64,000 bases of DNA, from contig JAGDMU010000002.1 in assembly GCA_017860615.1 (NCBI GenBank), positions 1 through 64,000 on the forward strand, written 5' to 3'. The notes beneath the pieces were generated by a model. That model had not been told where the DNA came from and searched no databases. It saw only the letters and a program-made list of their open reading frames with translations. This stretch comes from Pseudomonadota bacterium (GTDB lineage: Bacteria > Campylobacterota > Campylobacteria > Campylobacterales > Sulfurospirillaceae). The translations under genes and the position numbers were made by a program. Numbering within the stretch: position 1 is the stretch's first letter; each line of letters opens with the position of its first letter. Positions 61,892 through 64,000 of the stretch are shown in pieces.

Positions 61892-63022
61892 TTACTTTTT
61901 CACACTTGAACACGCACTTGGTGCACCATTAACACCCATCGTTGGTTGGATGGCTTCGTTGCTCACCCCACCCTCTTCGTTTACTTTTTCAATACATTCC
62001 CAGAGTTTACGAGCAGATGCTTGATAGCGTTTTGCTGTTTCACTTGTTGGATGGAAGAAAGTGACTGGTTTTCCAGCATCTCCTCCTTCTCTAACAGCAG
62101 GTTCAATAGGAATCTCACCAATCACGATGGTTTCAAATTTTTCAGCCAACGGTTTCGTGGTCCCTTTTCCAAAGATATCATACTCTTTATTTGTCTCAGG
62201 ACAGATAAAACCACTCATATTTTCCATAATGCCCGCAATAGGGATATGGAGTTTTTGGAACATGTCCAAGCTTCTTTCCGTATCATCAAGTGCCACTTGT
62301 TGTGGCGTTGTAACACAGATACCTGCGGTTACGGGAACACTTTGCGCCAATGTTAATTGTGCATCACCTGTTCCTGGAGGCATGTCGATAAAAAGAACAT
62401 CTAAATCACTCCATAAGATATCACGAAGTAACTGCTCGATGGCTTTCATGACCATAGCCCCTCTCCAGATGAGTGATTGACCGTTCTCCATTAAGGAACC
62501 CATACTCATCATCTCAACACCATACGCAAGGATTGGTTTTACTTTTTGCCCTACAATTTCAGGATGCGTATCAACCACACCCATCATACGAGGAACGTTT
62601 GGTCCATAGATATCGGCATCAAGTAAACCTACTTTTTTACCCTGACTTGCAAGTGCAATGGCTAAGTTAACCGTTGTGGTTGTTTTACCCACTCCACCTT
62701 TTCCACTGCTTACCATCACAAAGTTTTTAATGTGAGGTGCCATGTTTTTGCCCGATTGTGAGTTGCTTTTCTCCACTGGAGCCTTAGGTTGCTTCACAAC
62801 GATATCCACGCGAGCTGCACCAATAGCTTTAATAGCTTTTTCAATAGAGCCTTTTAATTCGTCAGCCACTTCTTTACTTGAAGAGACGATTTCGGCTTCT
62901 ATATAAACATTATTATCTGAAATATCGATATTTTTAACAAAACCAAATGTCACAATATCTTTCTCAAAACCTGGGTATTTAACGCCACCTAATGCGCTTA
63001 AAACTGCGTCTTTATTTAACAT
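61892..63022 (-). CDS. mrp: Mrp/ApbC-family Fe-S cluster carrier ATPase
   Basis: A 376-residue P-loop ATPase starting MLNKDAVLSAL at 63022. N-terminal DUF59-like domain (~1-75), a linker, then VSSGKGGVGKTTTTVNLA (deviant Walker A, about residues 107-124), GLLDADIYGPNVPRM and IDMPPGTGDAQLT. MENMSGFICPE has the Cys of the usual MENMSxFxCPxC pattern but the second Cys is replaced (PETN), which is unusual because that CxxC pair binds the Fe-S cluster. It delivers clusters to apoproteins, probably including the many Fe-S enzymes here. Confidence 0.88.
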   Translation of the reverse strand: MLNKDAVLSALGGVKYPGFEKDIVTFGFVKNIDISDNNVYIEAEIVSSSKEVADELKGSIEKAIKAIGAARVDIVVKQPKAPVEKSNSQSGKNMAPHIKNFVMVSSGKGGVGKTTTTVNLAIALASQGKKVGLLDADIYGPNVPRMMGVVDTHPEIVGQKVKPILAYGVEMMSMGSLMENGQSLIWRGAMVMKAIEQLLRDILWSDLDVLFIDMPPGTGDAQLTLAQSVPVTAGICVTTPQQVALDDTERSLDMFQKLHIPIAGIMENMSGFICPETNKEYDIFGKGTTKPLAEKFETIVIGEIPIEPAVREGGDAGKPVTFFHPTSETAKRYQASARKLWECIEKVNEEGGVSNEAIQPTMGVNGAPSACSSVKK

Positions 63023-63091
63023 TTTTTTGACCTTTATGCTTAAGTGATGGCGGAATTTAACACAAAAAAGATAAAAAAAAGCTTTCAAAAT

Positions 63092-63098
63092 GTATAAT
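63092..63098 (+). promoter_or_regulatory. Probable -10 for ispDF
   Basis: G-TATAAT: TATAAT at 63093-63098 with TG just before it, in AT-rich sequence without a clear -35. It lies 3 bp after an in-frame ATG (63090), so that ATG would be upstream of the transcript start. Confidence 0.5.
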
Positions 63099-63128
63099 AT
63101 CGTAACACTTCAGAAAAAAGGACAAAAT

Positions 63129-64000
63129 TTGCCCGATTTAGCGCTTGTGATGTTAGGAGCAGGTAGTTCTTCACGATTTAACCAACGTGTTAAAAAGCAG
63201 TGGTTACGCATCGATCAGACTCCTTTATGGCTATATGCCACCCAAAATCTTCAACAGCTTTTTCCTTTTAAGCAAATCATTGTGACAACAACACCCGATG
63301 AGCATTTTTACGCGCAAAAGTTTAGCGATACTATTACCTTTGTAGAGGGTGGTGCTACCAGACAAGAGTCTTTAAAAAATGCCCTCTCGCAGGTAAAAAC
63401 ACCCTATGTTCTTGTCAGTGACATTGCACGCCCCTGTATCGACCAAGCAATGCTTGTACGACTTCTCTCTGAAATGGAAAATAACGATATTGTCGTTCCG
63501 TATCTACCAGTAGTCGATACGGTTGTGTATGAAGAAAGTACCATCAATCGAGATGATGTGAAGCTCATTCAAACACCCCAGCTTTCACGCACGGATATTC
63601 TTCAAAAGGCACTGCAAACATCAACACTCTATACCGATGATAGCAGCGCGATTAAAGCGATGGGTGGAAAAGTCGCTTATGTGCTTGGAAATCCTGAAGC
63701 CAAAAAGCTCACAGGTAAAGAAGATATTGCCTCCATTCCTTGTCTTAAAGCCCCTTCAACCGTTCCCTTTGTTGGTTATGGGTTTGATGTGCACGCTTTT
63801 GAAGAAAGCAAAGTGATGATGCTAGGAGGTGTGGAAGTACACCCAACAACAGGCTTTAAAGCGCACTCTGACGGCGATGTGGCGATTCACGCACTGATTG
63901 ATGCCCTCTTAGGCGCAGCAGGAGCGGGTGACATTGGTGAGCTTTTCCCAGATAATGACCAACGTTATAAAAATATTGATTCAAAACAACTACTTAAGGA
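63129..64000 (+). CDS. ispDF: Bifunctional IspD-IspF (isoprenoid synthesis), 3' end cut by window
   Basis: About 290 residues are visible. Residues 1-~205 are the IspD cytidylyltransferase (LGAGSSSRF, then [17 protein letters not shown] later). From ~212 the IspF domain begins with [27 protein letters not shown] (metal ligands Asp-x-His and the later His) and GDIGELFPD. IspD couples MEP to CTP and IspF makes MEcPP. Fusion of the two is usual in Campylobacterota. The start is TTG at 63129 with AAAAAAGGA 7 bp upstream, placed downstream of the -10 at 63093. Confidence 0.92.
   Translation, partial: MPDLALVMLGAGSSSRFNQRVKKQWLRIDQTPLWLYATQNLQQLFPFKQIIVTTTPDEHFYAQKFSDTITFVEGGATRQESLKNALSQVKTPYVLVSDIARPCIDQAMLVRLLSEMENNDIVVPYLPVVDTVVYEESTINRDDVKLIQTPQLSRTDILQKALQTSTLYTDDSSAIKAMGGKVAYVLGNPEAKKLTGKEDIASIPCLKAPSTVPFVGYGFDVHAFEESKVMMLGGVEVHPTTGFKAHSDGDVAIHALIDALLGAAGAGDIGELFPDNDQRYKNIDSKQLLK

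Overview
The window looks like a chromosomal segment of a Campylobacterota (epsilonproteobacterial) anaerobe or microaerophile, most like Sulfurospirillum. The call rests on gene content seen here: a futalosine-pathway menaquinone gene (mqnE), a bifunctional IspDF, a Csd4/Pgp1-type peptidoglycan carboxypeptidase, an FTMLE-type prepilin, a formate-hydrogenlyase-like group 4 hydrogenase (Hyf), a tungsten-type aldehyde:ferredoxin oxidoreductase, and low GC with tightly overlapping operons. No rRNA, tRNA, CRISPR array, integrase or transposase gene was recognised.

Layout. (1) 0.1-8.8 kb, minus strand: a pseudopilin, then an operon reading leftward as AbrB-type permease, citC, citD, citE, citF, a citX-citG fusion, a TrpG/PabA amidotransferase and a GT39-like membrane protein. 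(2) 9.0-18.6 kb: a CitA/CitB-type two-component system, a tripartite tricarboxylate transporter (tctCBA, minus strand), and a BvgS-like hybrid kinase with an HD-GYP response regulator. Together these form a citrate sensing, uptake and cleavage island. (3) 18.6-24.4 kb: mqnE, a purine permease, a phosphoribosyltransferase and an MFS transporter in one operon, then a DUF350 protein and a lone trpB. (4) 24.5-37.2 kb: glnD, glmS, a diguanylate cyclase with a haem-c motif, a radical SAM protein, a HIT protein, Csd4-like, an EAL-HDOD protein, a SelW-like selenoprotein read through an in-frame UGA, a K+ channel and a separate RCK protein. (5) 37.2-42.7 kb: a MITE-like element, an AEC transporter, an SUI1-like factor, a YbiT-type ABC-F protein and a GGDEF-EAL protein. 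(6) 43.0-52.6 kb: a ten-gene hydrogenase operon with hyfABCEFGHI, a hycH-like gene and hycI. (7) 52.8-58.8 kb: an NdvB-like GH17-GT2 protein, a second MITE copy, the aldehyde oxidoreductase, two small ubiquitin-like proteins and a ThiF/MoeB-type protein. (8) 58.8-64 kb: a diguanylate cyclase, two tandem Cys-rich 72-residue paralogues, dapD, mrp and the start of ispDF, which is cut by the window edge.

The most interesting signal is regulatory. The hydrogenase operon and the aldehyde oxidoreductase gene carry the same 17-bp word, GCTATTTTCATGCTATA. In both it lies exactly 9 bp upstream of a good -10 box, and in both a TWGACT lies two bases before it. A third copy with two mismatches sits in the divergent promoter region of the second ubiquitin-like gene and the ThiF-like gene of the tungsten cluster. 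This suggests one regulator controls a ferredoxin-linked aldehyde-oxidising and H2-evolving module. That is inference from position and sequence identity; the regulator is not identified here.

Other notable points are the UGA-containing SelW-like gene, a pair of TA-flanked inverted-repeat elements of which one copy supplies the stop codons of both neighbouring genes, and a diguanylate cyclase that combines a periplasmic CXXCH motif with a cytoplasmic cysteine cluster. Five c-di-GMP-type proteins occur in 64 kb.
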